This document shows, piece after piece, positions 1 through 8,795 of a DNA stretch of 64,000 nucleotides. The position numbers and the translations under genes are program-made. The notes beneath the pieces were generated by a model. It was not told where the DNA came from. It saw nothing but the letters and a program-made list of their open reading frames with translations, and did no database searches. Where the stretch lies: the NCBI RefSeq assembly GCF_003994255.1, contig NZ_ML133852.1, positions 1 through 64,000 on the forward strand, in the 5' to 3' direction. Source of the DNA: Brachybacterium paraconglomeratum. Its GTDB lineage: Bacteria; Actinomycetota; Actinomycetes; Actinomycetales; Dermabacteraceae. How positions within the stretch are numbered: the stretch's first letter is position 1; each line of letters opens with the position of its first letter.

Positions 1-127
1 TGGGGCACGTCGAGGTCTTCCAGATGGCGAGCGTCAGAACTTCCATCATCGGGAGACCTCGACGTCTATCCCGGCACCGACGCGCCCACCCCGTGACCCG
101 CACCTACACCCTCAGATGCGAAGAGCC
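1..127. mobile_element. End of an insertion sequence, probably ISL3 family (partial)
   Basis: Reading leftward from base 127 on the minus strand, the sequence begins GGCTCTTCGCATCTGAGGGT, which resembles ISL3-family terminal inverted repeats (those elements typically start GGCTCTTC or GGTTCTT). Immediately to the right, from base 128, the sequence becomes in-frame narK. Inside the segment a perfect 12-bp inverted repeat (7-18 with 54-65, 35-nt spacer) could be a weak transcription stop after the transposase gene. The transposase lies outside the window, so the family call rests on the terminus alone. The 8-bp target duplication expected for ISL3 cannot be checked because the other junction is not visible. 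Confidence 0.5.
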
Positions 128-1032
128 AGTATTCCTATTCCACGTTGCTGCTCGGCGGATTCTTCCTCGGCATCGCGGGTACCACCTTCGCGATCGGCGT
201 CCCGTTCGTGAACTCGTGGTTCCCGCCGGCCAAGCGCGGCATGGCCACGGGCCTGTACGGGGTGGGCATGGGCGGCACCGCCATCAGCGCCTTCACCACG
301 GTGCCGCTCGTGGAGGCGGCCGGCAGCGCCGCCCCCTTCATCGTCACCGCGATCGCGCTGGTCCTCTACGCCGTTCTCGCCTGGCTGTTCATGCACGACG
401 CCCCCACCTGGAAGCCCTCGGGCAAGAGCATGCTCTCCCAGACCCTGCTCGCCATGCGGCAGAAGGTCACCTGGCAGGCCTGCTACCTCTACGCCCTCTC
501 CTTCGGCGGCTACGTCGCCTTCTCCGTCTTCCTGCCCACGATGCTGAAGAACTGGTACGGCCTCACCGCGGCCGACGCCTCCTTCCGCATGGCCGGCTTC
601 GTCATCGTCGCGGTGATCATGCGCCCGTTCGGCGGGACCCTCTCGGACCGGATCGGCGCCGTGCGCACGCTGCTGATCTCCTACGTGGCCGTGGCCCTCG
701 CCGCGCTCATGCTCGCCTTCCAGCCCGCGCTGATGCCGCTGGGCACGATCGACTTCATCGTCATGGCCGCTGGCCTCGGCCTCGGCTCCGGCGCGGTCTT
801 CGCCCTGGTCGCCCAGGCCGCCGACCCGTCCGTCGTCGGCTCCGTCACAGGCTTCGTCGGCGCCGCCGGGGGCCTCGGCGGCTTCGTCCCGCCGCTGGTG
901 ATGGGCGCGATCCACGCCGCCCGCGGCAGCTACTCCCTCGGGATCGTCCTGCTGCTGATCGCCACCCTCGGCGCTGTCGTCGTCACCCTCTTCGTCGGCC
1001 GCGGCGCCCGCCGGGCCGCCGCCACCGCCTGA
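128..1032 (+). pseudogene. narK: 5'-truncated nitrate/nitrite transporter NarK (MFS, NNP family)
   Basis: The readable product (295 aa from a TTG at 145) is a polytopic MFS protein with the glycine-rich GVGMGGTAISAF segment and about eight hydrophobic helices. It lacks the N-terminal helices of a normal NarK of roughly 400-450 aa. In-frame homology continues upstream only to about base 130 and then meets the insertion-sequence end; the frame is closed by TGA at 94. It lies 42 bp upstream of narG, the usual narK-narGHJI order, so in the ancestor it would have imported nitrate and exported nitrite for the reductase. A protein made from the TTG would lack the first transmembrane bundle and is unlikely to work. 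Misassembly at the window start is the alternative. Confidence 0.75.
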
Positions 1033-1074
1033 TCCTTCACTGCTGACCCGTCCCCGCCCAGGAGGAGCTTTCCC

Positions 1075-4000
1075 ATGACCATCCAGGACCGCCAGGACCC
1101 CGCTGAGCCGGGTATGGACTCACCGGCGTTCGACGCGCTGATCGGGGCGCGGAAGATGTTCAGCCGCTCCGAGCGGATCAGCGAGGACAACCGCGAGACC
1201 CATCGCGTCGGCGGCCGCGGCGGCGACTCCTTCTACCGCGAGCGCTGGAGCCACGACAAGGTGGTCCGCTCCACCCACGGTGTGAACTGCACCGGCTCCT
1301 GCTCCTGGAAGGTGTACGTCAAGGACGGCGTGATCACCTGGGAGTCGCAGGAGACCGACTATCCCTCCGCCGGCCCGGACAAGCCCGAGTACGAGCCGCG
1401 CGGCTGCCCCCGCGGCGCCTCCTTCTCCTGGTACACCTACTCGCCCACCCGGGTGCGCTACCCCTACGTCCGCTCCGAGCTGCTGCGCCTGTTCCGCGAG
1501 GAGAAGGCGAAGGTGCCCGGCGGCGACCCCGTCGAGGCGTGGAAGGCGATCGTCTCCGACCCGGAGAAGGCGATGCGCTACAAGCGCGCCCGCGGCAAGG
1601 GCGGACTGGTGCGCGCCAGCTGGGAGGAGGCGGAGGAGCTCGTCGCCGCCGCCTATGTCCACACCGTGAAGGAGTTCGGCCCCGATCGCGCCACCGGCTT
1701 CTCGCCGATCCCCGCGATGAGCCAGGTCTCCTTCTCCTCCGGCGCCCGCTTCCACCAGCTCATCGGTGGCTCGATGCTGTCGTTCTACGACTGGTACGCG
1801 GACCTCCCGCCCGCCTCCCCGCAGGTCTTCGGCGACCAGACCGACGTGCCCGAGTCCGGGGACTGGTGGGACGCCGCCTACCTGATCATGTGGGGCTCGA
1901 ACGTGCCCCTGACCCGCACCCCCGACGCGCACTGGATGGCCGAGGCCCGCTACCGCGGCCAGAAGGTCATCTCCGTCGCCCCCGACTATGCCGAGAGCGT
2001 CAAGTTCGCCGACGAATGGCTCGCCCCGCACCCCGGCACCGACGCCGCGCTCGCCATGGCGATGGGCCACACGATCCTGCGCGAGTTCTACGTCGAGAAG
2101 CAGGTGCCCTACTTCGAGGACTACTCCCGCGAGTACACCGACCTGCCCTTCCTGGTGCAGCTCGAGCGGCGCGAGGACGGCGCCTTCGTGCCCGGCAAGT
2201 TCCTCGTCGCGAGCGAGGCGGGGGAGCGCCGCACCGCCGAGGCCGCGACCGAGCACGCCGACTTCAAGCCCATGATGTTCGACCGCGCGAGCGGCGGGAT
2301 CGTCGTCCCGAACGGCACCCTCGGCCACCGCTACAGCGCCGACGGGGAGGGCCGCTGGAACCTCGAGCTCGACGACCTCGACCCGGCCCTGTCGCTGTTG
2401 GGCCACCACGAGGACGTCGCCGAGGTGCTGCTGCCCCGCTTCGACACGGCCGGGCAGGGCGGTCGCGGCGACGTCGCGCGCGGCGTGCCCGTGCGTGAGA
2501 TCGACGGCCGGATCGTCACCACCGTCTTCGACCTGCTGCTGGCCGAGTACGGGGTGGGCCGCGAGGGCCTGACGGGGCAGTGGGCGCGCGGCCTCGACGA
2601 CGCCGAGGCGCTCTACACCCCCGCCTGGCAGGAGACCATCACCGGCGTGCCGGGCGTGGCCGCGGCGCGCATCGCCCGCGAGTTCGCGCAGAACGCGATC
2701 GACTCCGGCGGCCGCTCGATGATCATCATGGGCGCCGGCACGAACCACTGGTTCCACTCCGACACCATCTACCGCTCCTTCCTCACCCTGACCAATCTCT
2801 GCGGCACCCAGGGTGTCAACGGCGGCGGCTGGGCCCACTACGTCGGCCAGGAGAAGGTCCGCCCGATCACCGGCTGGCTCCACCTCGCCAACGCCCTGGA
2901 CTGGGCCCGGCCCCCGCGCCAGATGACCCAGACCACCTACTGGTACATGCACACCGACCAGTGGCGCTACGACCGCTTCGGCGCCGACACCCTCGCCGCC
3001 ACCACCGGCGCGGGCCGCTTCGCGGGCACCACCACGGCCGACGCCGTCGCCCTCTCGCAGCGCCTGGGCTGGCAGCCCTTCTACCCCCAGTTCGACATCT
3101 CCTCCCTCGACGTCGCCGACCGCGCCGCCGCCGCGGGCGAGGAGACGATCCCGTATCTCGTCGACCAGCTGAAGCAGGGCGGGATCAACTTCGCCGCGGA
3201 GGACCCTGACGCCCCGCAGAACCACCCCAAGATCTGGTCGATCTGGCGGGCCAACACGCTGGGCTCCTCCGCCAAGGGCGACCAGTACTTCTTCCGCCAC
3301 CTGCTCGGCGTCGACTCCGCCGCCACGGAGGAGGAGACCCCGGAGCACCTGCGTCCCCGGGACGTGCGCTGGCGGGAGGAGGCGCCGATCGGGAAGGTCG
3401 ACCTGATGCTCACCCTCGACTTCCGCATGACCAGCCACACCCTCCACTCCGACGTGGTGCTGCCGGCCGCGACCTGGTACGAGAAGCACGACCTGTCCAC
3501 CACGGACATGCACCCCTTCGTCCACTCCTTCAACCCCGCCATCTCGAACCCGTGGGAGTCCCGCACCGACTGGGAGACCTGGGCCGGGATCGCACGGCGC
3601 TTCAGCGAGCTGGCCCAGACGCACCTGGGCACCCGCAAGGACGTCGTCGCCTTCCCGCTCCAGCACGACACCCCTGGCGAGCTCGCCACCCCGCACGGCA
3701 GGGTCCGCGACTGGAAGAAGGGGGAGTGCGAGCCGGTCCCGGGCCTGACCATGCCCACCCTCGTGGAGGTCGAGCGGGACTACACGCAGATCCACGCGAA
3801 GTTCACCTCGATCGGCCCGCTGCTCGAGAAGCTCGGGATGACCACCAAGGGCATCACCTACGACGTGAAGGAATACGTCGCCGAGCTCGGCCGCCTCAAC
3901 GGCGTCCACCGCACCGGCCCCGCCGCGGGCCGGCCGAAGCTCGAGACGGACCTGCAGGCCTGCGAGTTCATCCTGGGCCTGTCCGGCACCACCAACGGGC

Positions 4001-4815
4001 ACATGGCCACCGAGGGGTTCAAGACCCTCGAGAAGCGCACCGGCACCCATCTGCACGACCTCGCCGCCGAGCAGGAGGGCAAGCGCATCCACTTCTCCGA
4101 CACCAAGGCCGCGCCGGTCCCCGTGATCACGAGCCCGGAGTGGTCCGGCTCCGAGTCCGGCGGACGCCGCTACAGCCCCTTCACCATCAACGTCGAGCGG
4201 AAGAAGCCCTGGCACACCCTCACCGGGCGCCAGCACTACTACCTCGACCACGACTGGATGCTCGAGATGGGGGAGGCGCTGCCCGTGTTCCGGCCCCCGC
4301 TGGACATGACCGCCCTGTTCGGGGAGCGGGCGCTCGGGGAGAAGGACGAGGCGGGCACTTCGATCTCGGTGCGCTACCTGACCCCGCACAACAAGTGGGC
4401 GATCCACTCGATGTACATGGAGAACTTCTTCATGATGAACCTCTCCCGCGGCGGCCAGACCATCTGGATGAGCGTCGAGGACGCGGAGGCCGTCGGCATC
4501 ACCGACAACGACTGGATCGAGGCCACCAACCGCAACGGCGTCGTCGCCGCGCGGGCCGTGGTCTCCCACCGCATGCCCAAGGGCACCGCCTTCATGCACC
4601 ACGCCCAGGACCGCACCGTGAACGTGCCGCTGACCGAGCGGGACGGCATGCGCGGCGGCATCCACAACTCGCTGACCCGCATCATGCTCAAGCCCTCCCA
4701 CCTCATCGGGGGCTACGGCCAGCTGTCCTACGCCTTCAACTACTACGGCCCGACGGGCAACCAGCGCGACGAGGTCACGATGATCCGCAAGCGCACCGCC
4801 CCCGTCGAGTACTGA
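1075..4815 (+). CDS. narG: Respiratory nitrate reductase, alpha subunit
   Basis: 1246 aa, the normal NarG length. It reduces nitrate to nitrite at a Mo-bis-MGD centre on the cytoplasmic face of the NarGHI complex. The N-terminal FS0 [4Fe-4S] ligands are visible as His68, Cys72, Cys76 and Cys111 (THGVNCTGSC ... GCPRG). The segment YDWYADLPPASPQ carries the aspartate that ligates Mo in the E. coli enzyme. The start is supported by an AGGAGGAG ribosome binding site 8 nt upstream. There is no twin-arginine signal, as expected for a cytoplasmic NarG. First intact gene of narGHJI; only 42 bp separate it from the truncated narK, so it was probably transcribed from a promoter upstream of narK that the insertion has displaced. 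Confidence 0.97.
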   Translation: MTIQDRQDPAEPGMDSPAFDALIGARKMFSRSERISEDNRETHRVGGRGGDSFYRERWSHDKVVRSTHGVNCTGSCSWKVYVKDGVITWESQETDYPSAGPDKPEYEPRGCPRGASFSWYTYSPTRVRYPYVRSELLRLFREEKAKVPGGDPVEAWKAIVSDPEKAMRYKRARGKGGLVRASWEEAEELVAAAYVHTVKEFGPDRATGFSPIPAMSQVSFSSGARFHQLIGGSMLSFYDWYADLPPASPQVFGDQTDVPESGDWWDAAYLIMWGSNVPLTRTPDAHWMAEARYRGQKVISVAPDYAESVKFADEWLAPHPGTDAALAMAMGHTILREFYVEKQVPYFEDYSREYTDLPFLVQLERREDGAFVPGKFLVASEAGERRTAEAATEHADFKPMMFDRASGGIVVPNGTLGHRYSADGEGRWNLELDDLDPALSLLGHHEDVAEVLLPRFDTAGQGGRGDVARGVPVREIDGRIVTTVFDLLLAEYGVGREGLTGQWARGLDDAEALYTPAWQETITGVPGVAAARIAREFAQNAIDSGGRSMIIMGAGTNHWFHSDTIYRSFLTLTNLCGTQGVNGGGWAHYVGQEKVRPITGWLHLANALDWARPPRQMTQTTYWYMHTDQWRYDRFGADTLAATTGAGRFAGTTTADAVALSQRLGWQPFYPQFDISSLDVADRAAAAGEETIPYLVDQLKQGGINFAAEDPDAPQNHPKIWSIWRANTLGSSAKGDQYFFRHLLGVDSAATEEETPEHLRPRDVRWREEAPIGKVDLMLTLDFRMTSHTLHSDVVLPAATWYEKHDLSTTDMHPFVHSFNPAISNPWESRTDWETWAGIARRFSELAQTHLGTRKDVVAFPLQHDTPGELATPHGRVRDWKKGECEPVPGLTMPTLVEVERDYTQIHAKFTSIGPLLEKLGMTTKGITYDVKEYVAELGRLNGVHRTGPAAGRPKLETDLQACEFILGLSGTTNGHMATEGFKTLEKRTGTHLHDLAAEQEGKRIHFSDTKAAPVPVITSPEWSGSESGGRRYSPFTINVERKKPWHTLTGRQHYYLDHDWMLEMGEALPVFRPPLDMTALFGERALGEKDEAGTSISVRYLTPHNKWAIHSMYMENFFMMNLSRGGQTIWMSVEDAEAVGITDNDWIEATNRNGVVAARAVVSHRMPKGTAFMHHAQDRTVNVPLTERDGMRGGIHNSLTRIMLKPSHLIGGYGQLSYAFNYYGPTGNQRDEVTMIRKRTAPVEY

Positions 4816-4841
4816 GCACCGAGAGAACGAGGAGAGACGAC

Positions 4842-6476
4842 ATGCGCGTCATGGCCCAGATGTCGATGGTGATGAACCTCGACAAGTGCATCGGCTGCCA
4901 CACCTGCTCGGTGACCTGCAAGCAGGCGTGGACGAACCGCTCCGGCACGGAGTACATCTGGTTCAACAACGTCGAGACCCGGCCCGGGCAGGGCTACCCC
5001 CGTGGCTACGAGGACCAGGAGAAGTGGAAGGGCGGCTGGGAGCTGACCTCCTCCGGGCGCCTCACCCCGAAGGCGGGCGGGCGGGTGAAGAAGCTCCTGC
5101 AGCTCTTCTCCAACCCGCGCCTGCCCGGCATCGAGGACTACTACGAGCCCTGGACGTACGAGTACGACAACCTCCTCAACGCCCCCGCGCAGCAGGAGAA
5201 CATCCCCACCGCACCTCCGAAGTCGCTGATCACGGGGGAGCGCACCCAGATCCAGTGGTCGGGCAACTGGGACGACGACCTCGGCGGCACCTACCTCCAC
5301 AAGGACAAGGACCCGATGCTCAAGGGCATCGAGGACAAGGTGCAGTTCGAGTTCGACCAGACCTTCATGTTCTACCTGCCCCGCATCTGCGAGCACTGCC
5401 TGAACCCCACCTGCGTCGCCTCCTGCCCCTCGGGCGCGATCTACAAGCGCGAGGAGGACGGCATCGTCCTGGTGGACCAGGACGGCTGCCGCGGCTGGCG
5501 GATGTGCATCACCGGCTGCCCGTACAAGAAGATCTACTTCAACCACCGCACCGGCAAGGCCGAGAAGTGCACCTTCTGCTACCCCCGCATCGAGCAGGGG
5601 GAGCCGACGGTGTGCGCGGAGACCTGCGTCGGCCGTCTGCGCTACATCGGCCTGGTCCTCTACGACGCCGACCGTGTCACCGAGGCCGCCTCCACCCGGG
5701 ACGAGAAGGAGCTCTACCGCGCCCAGCGCGACATCATCCTCGACCCGCACGACCCCGAGGTGATCGCCGGCGCGAAGGCCGCCGGGATCCCGCACGACTG
5801 GCTGCTGGCCGCGCAGAAATCCCCGACCTACAAGCTCATCAAGGACTACGAGGTCGCGCTCCCGCTGCACCCCGAGTACCGCACGATGCCGATGGTCTGG
5901 TACATCCCGCCGCTCTCGCCCGTGGTCGACGTCGTTCGCGACACCGGCTACGACGCGGAGGACGCCGAGAACCTCTTCGCCGCGATCGACGCGTTGCGCA
6001 TCCCGGTGGAGTACCTCGCGAACCTCTTCACCGCCGGGGACGTCCCCACCGTGGAGCGGGTGCTGTACCGGATGGCGGCGATGCGCTCCTACATGCGCGA
6101 CATCAACCTCGGGAACGAGCCTAGGGAGGGGATCGCGAACGCCGTCGGGATGGACGGCGAGACGATGCAGGAGATGTACCGCCTGCTGGCCATCGCGAAG
6201 TACGAGGACCGCTACGTCATCCCCGTCGGCCACCACGAGTCCGCGCACGATCTCGAGGGCGTCGGCACCGACTGCCCGCTGAACGCCCCCGGCGGACCGG
6301 GCATGAGCATGTCCCTGCCGGAGGAGTCGCTGGGCATGTCCGGCCCCGGCTACGCCACCAAGCGCCAGCAGAACGGACCCGACCGTCCCGAGGGCGTGCG
6401 AATCAACCTGCTGAACTGGGACGGCCGCGGCCGCCCCGACGGGCTCTTCCCCGAGCCGGCGACGGGAGGTGCCTGA
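4842..6476 (+). CDS. narH: Respiratory nitrate reductase, beta subunit
   Basis: 544 aa. The electron-transfer subunit carries one [3Fe-4S] and three [4Fe-4S] clusters between NarI haems and NarG. Cysteine groups are visible at residues 16-26 (CIGCHTCSVTC) and further on as CEHCLNPTC, CRGWRMC, CTFC and CAETC. The Trp in CRGWRMC replaces a cysteine, which is the NarH signature for the [3Fe-4S] centre. The ATG at 4842 is preceded by GAGGAGAGAC and gives the canonical N-terminus. It lies 26 bp after narG and its stop overlaps the narJ start (TGATG). Confidence 0.97.
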   Translation: MRVMAQMSMVMNLDKCIGCHTCSVTCKQAWTNRSGTEYIWFNNVETRPGQGYPRGYEDQEKWKGGWELTSSGRLTPKAGGRVKKLLQLFSNPRLPGIEDYYEPWTYEYDNLLNAPAQQENIPTAPPKSLITGERTQIQWSGNWDDDLGGTYLHKDKDPMLKGIEDKVQFEFDQTFMFYLPRICEHCLNPTCVASCPSGAIYKREEDGIVLVDQDGCRGWRMCITGCPYKKIYFNHRTGKAEKCTFCYPRIEQGEPTVCAETCVGRLRYIGLVLYDADRVTEAASTRDEKELYRAQRDIILDPHDPEVIAGAKAAGIPHDWLLAAQKSPTYKLIKDYEVALPLHPEYRTMPMVWYIPPLSPVVDVVRDTGYDAEDAENLFAAIDALRIPVEYLANLFTAGDVPTVERVLYRMAAMRSYMRDINLGNEPREGIANAVGMDGETMQEMYRLLAIAKYEDRYVIPVGHHESAHDLEGVGTDCPLNAPGGPGMSMSLPEESLGMSGPGYATKRQQNGPDRPEGVRINLLNWDGRGRPDGLFPEPATGGA

Positions 6477-7321
6477 TGGGCGCCCTCGCCCGCCTGCTCG
6501 GCAGGCGCTCGGCCGACGGCGCGTCCGCGGCGGACGGCGGGGGAACGGGCGCCGCGACCCTCGCCCCGAAGCGGGTGCGCTCGCCGAGGGACCTGCTGCA
6601 CGCCTCCGGCCTCACGACCCCGCAGCTGCGCGCCACCTGGCTCGCGGTCTCCTGGCTGCTGACCTACCCCGACGAGGCGACCCTCTCGCGGATCGGGCAG
6701 GTGGCCGAGCTCGTGGAGGACCTGCCCGAGCCGGGCCGCACCGAGCTGCGCAGCACTCTCCACGCCCTGCAGGAGGCGGATCCCGTCCTCGTCCAGGAGC
6801 AGTACGTCGACACCTTCGACACCCGCCGCCGGGGATGCCTGCACCTCACCTACTTCAGCCACGGCGACACCCGCCGCCGCGGGATGGCGCTGCTGCGCAT
6901 CAAGCAGGACTTCCGCGCCGCGGGGGTCGAGGTCGGCGAGCAGGAGCTGCCCGACCATCTGCCGCTCGTGCTGGAGTTCGCCGCGGGCCACGACCCGGAG
7001 CGCGGCGCGAAGATCCTGCGCGGCAACCGCCCGGGCGTGGAGCTGCTGCGCCTCCACTTGGAGGAGATCTCCTCGCCCTGGCACGGTGCGCTGCTCGCCC
7101 TGTGCGGGACGCTGCCGCCGCTGGACGCCGACGACCGCGCCGCCGTGCTCCGCCTGGCCGAGGAGGGCCCCGAGGAGGAGACCGTGGGCCTGGACGGCTA
7201 CGGCCTCGACGCCGACGCCGGGGCGCTGGCCGGTCAGACCTTCGCCGCGAGCGGCTGCGACTCCCGGGCCACCGCCCCCGGACCCGTCCCGCTGGACCTG
7301 CTGAGAGGACGCCCCTCATGA
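6476..7321 (+). CDS. narJ: Nitrate reductase assembly chaperone (delta subunit)
   Basis: 281 aa. NarJ-family (TorD-like) chaperone that helps insert the molybdenum cofactor and mature NarGH before membrane docking; it is not part of the final enzyme. The core (about residues 45-200) has the family pattern, including LTYPDEATLSRIG, the QYVDTFDTRRRGCLHLTYFSHGD region and DHLPLVLEFAA. The N-terminal 40 residues and the C-terminus are low-complexity and actinobacteria-like. Its start overlaps the narH stop by one base and its stop overlaps the narI start (ATGA), indicating translational coupling. Confidence 0.93.
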   Translation: MGALARLLGRRSADGASAADGGGTGAATLAPKRVRSPRDLLHASGLTTPQLRATWLAVSWLLTYPDEATLSRIGQVAELVEDLPEPGRTELRSTLHALQEADPVLVQEQYVDTFDTRRRGCLHLTYFSHGDTRRRGMALLRIKQDFRAAGVEVGEQELPDHLPLVLEFAAGHDPERGAKILRGNRPGVELLRLHLEEISSPWHGALLALCGTLPPLDADDRAAVLRLAEEGPEEETVGLDGYGLDADAGALAGQTFAASGCDSRATAPGPVPLDLLRGRPS

Positions 7322-8049
7322 ACGACACCTCGACCCTCGACCTGCTGCTGTGGGTGGTGCTGCCCTACATGGTGCTGGCGGTCTTCGTGCTGGGACACGT
7401 GTGGCGCTTCCGCGCCGACCGCTTCGGCTGGACCACCCGCTCCAGCCAGATCTACGAGTCGAAGCTGCTCTCGATCGGCTCGCCGATGTTCCACTTCGGG
7501 ATCATCGGGATCTTCGTCGGCCACGTGGTGGGCCTCGGGATCCCGAAGTCCTGGACCCGCTTCTTCGGCATCTCCGATCACGTCTACCACCTCATGGCGG
7601 TCACGATCGGCCTCGCCGCGGCGGTCGCCTGCGTGGGCGGGCTGCTGATCCTGATCTACCGCCGGCGCACGAACACGCGCGTCTTCGGCGCGACGACCGT
7701 CGGCGACAAGATCATGTACCTGCTGCTCTCCCTCGTGATCGTCTTCGGCGTGCTCGCCACGCTGGTGCACACCACCTTCGGCGACTACGACTACCGCGAG
7801 GGCGTCTCGATCTGGTTCCGGCAGTTCTGGACCCTGCAGCCCTCGACGGAGCTGATGGGCCAGGCGCCGATCTTCTTCCAGCTCCATGTGCTCAGCGCTC
7901 TGCTGCTGTTCGCGGTCTGGCCGTTCACGCGCCTCGTGCACGTCTTCGCGGCGCCGGTCGGGTACCTGACCCGTCCCTACATCGTCTACCGGAGCAAGGA
8001 CCCGCGCCGCGAGTCCGAGCGCCGCGGCTGGGAGAAGGTGAACTTCTGA
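7318..8049 (+). CDS. narI: Respiratory nitrate reductase, gamma subunit (cytochrome b)
   Basis: 243 aa, five predicted transmembrane helices. The di-haem membrane anchor oxidises menaquinol and passes electrons to NarH. Family features are the N-terminal LPYMVLAVFVLGHVWRFRADRFGW, histidines in helices 2 and 5 (SPMFHFGIIGIFVGHVVG; QLHVLSALLLFAVWPFTRLVHVF) and the C-terminal YIVYRSKDPR tail. It starts within the narJ stop (ATGA) and ends overlapping the next small gene (TGATG). Confidence 0.96.
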   Translation: MNDTSTLDLLLWVVLPYMVLAVFVLGHVWRFRADRFGWTTRSSQIYESKLLSIGSPMFHFGIIGIFVGHVVGLGIPKSWTRFFGISDHVYHLMAVTIGLAAAVACVGGLLILIYRRRTNTRVFGATTVGDKIMYLLLSLVIVFGVLATLVHTTFGDYDYREGVSIWFRQFWTLQPSTELMGQAPIFFQLHVLSALLLFAVWPFTRLVHVFAAPVGYLTRPYIVYRSKDPRRESERRGWEKVNF

Positions 8050-8333
8050 TGTCGACGAGAGAACCGGTGACGCTGCAGAGCGACTGGGAGACGACGCTGC
8101 TGCCGTGGATGCGGGACATCGCCGCGCACCTCGAGGTGGGCGGCGTGGACCTCGACGTGGACCGGGTCCACCTGATGACGGGAGTGGTCGCCGACGGGGT
8201 GCAGCGCTCGATGGCGCCGATCTCCGCGTTCCTCGTCGGCGCCGCGGTCGCGCGCGGCGCCGGGCTCGAGGAGGCCTGCGCGGCGGTCGAGTCGCTCACC
8301 CGGGAGAGGGCGGGGCAGCGCCGGCCCGGGTGA
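8049..8333 (+). CDS. Small DUF6457-like protein at the end of the nar operon
   Basis: 94 aa, soluble, mostly helical. The pattern WMRDIAAHLEV...DRVHLMTGVVADGVQRSMAPISAFLVGAAVARG matches, from memory, DUF6457, a small domain often found next to or fused with molybdenum-cofactor genes such as mobA. Its start overlaps the narI stop by one base, so it is coupled to narGHJI. By context it may assist Mo-cofactor supply to NarG; that is inference. The stop codon lies within a 16-bp palindrome (8330-8345) that belongs to the regulatory region of the next gene. Confidence 0.8.
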   Translation: MSTREPVTLQSDWETTLLPWMRDIAAHLEVGGVDLDVDRVHLMTGVVADGVQRSMAPISAFLVGAAVARGAGLEEACAAVESLTRERAGQRRPG

Positions 8334-8376
8334 CACGCATGTCACCTCTTGTGATTGCGTTCACAGACGGTAGTCT
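8330..8376 (+). promoter_or_regulatory. Two CRP/FNR-type palindromes and a promoter for the NPQ-repeat peptide gene
   Basis: GTGACACGCATGTCAC (8330-8345) is a perfect palindrome with a 4-nt centre. TGTGATTGCGTTCACA (8350-8365) matches the CRP/GlxR consensus TGTGA-N6-TCACA exactly. The second overlaps a possible -35 (TTGTGA, 8349-8354), separated by 16 bp from a -10-like TAGTCT (8371-8376). A protein bound there would cover the -35, which suggests repression or a class II arrangement. The regulator is unknown; GlxR is the actinobacterial protein with this consensus. Confidence 0.7.
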
Positions 8377-8433
8377 GGTACCTGCGGACTCGCCCATCCA
8401 GCCGCCCCCGTCACCCCCGAGAGGACCTGTCCG

Positions 8434-8682
8434 GTGATCAGCTTCCGTCCTTCGCAGTCCAAGAACACCCTTCACGCCGGCCGTGCGGCGAGGTTCGCCG
8501 CCGGCCTCATGCTCGCCGGCGCGCTCGGCGTCGCCGGCGCCGGCGCCGCCGGCGCCATCGAGGCCAATCCGCAGAAGATCGAGGCCAACCCCCAGGCCGC
8601 GGTCTCCGTGCAGAAGATCGAGACCAACCCTCAGATCGAGACCAACCCGCAGAAGCGGATCGAGACGAACCCGCAGTACTGA
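8434..8682 (+). CDS. Small secreted peptide with IE(A/T)NPQ repeats
   Basis: 82 aa, not recognised. Residues about 18-41 form a signal peptide: basic Arg residues, then a hydrophobic Ala/Gly stretch, with likely cleavage after AGAAGA. The predicted mature peptide of about 41 residues consists largely of the motif NPQ repeated five times, mostly as IEANPQ or IETNPQ spaced by short linkers (AAVSVQK, KR), ending in NPQY. There is no cysteine and no enzymatic motif. The GTG start follows the GAGGACCTGTCC region; no ATG fits. It stands alone between the nar operon and a strong hairpin, with its own promoter. It could be a secreted signal, a cell-wall-binding peptide or an intrinsically disordered matrix protein; none is established. 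Confidence 0.7.
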   Translation: MISFRPSQSKNTLHAGRAARFAAGLMLAGALGVAGAGAAGAIEANPQKIEANPQAAVSVQKIETNPQIETNPQKRIETNPQY

Positions 8683-8713
8683 GCGTCTCCGCTGCAGGTC
8701 GCTGCTGACCACG

Positions 8714-8751
8714 ACGACGGCCGATGCCCCGCACGGGGCATCGGCCGTCGT
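8714..8751. terminator. Perfect 17-bp hairpin between convergent genes
   Basis: Arms 8714-8730 and 8735-8751 are exact reverse complements with a GCAC loop. The hairpin sits between the NPQ-peptide gene (+) and the helicase gene (-), so it can stop transcription from both sides. There is no long T-tract, as is common in high-GC actinobacteria. Confidence 0.8.
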
Positions 8752-8795
8752 CGTCCCTGGTCGTCGCCTGGGGCGGCGCGCCCGGGGGGGAGTCC

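Noticed and set aside
1120..4701. Open frame of about 1190 codons antisense to narG
   Set aside because: A high-GC shadow frame; the product has no domain pattern and a His/Gly/Ala/Val-biased composition, while the plus strand is unmistakably NarG.
8560..8682. Repeats in the NPQ-peptide gene as a CRISPR-like or VNTR array
   Set aside because: The repeats are short, in frame, imperfect at DNA level and lie within a signal-peptide gene; spacers are not unique sequences.
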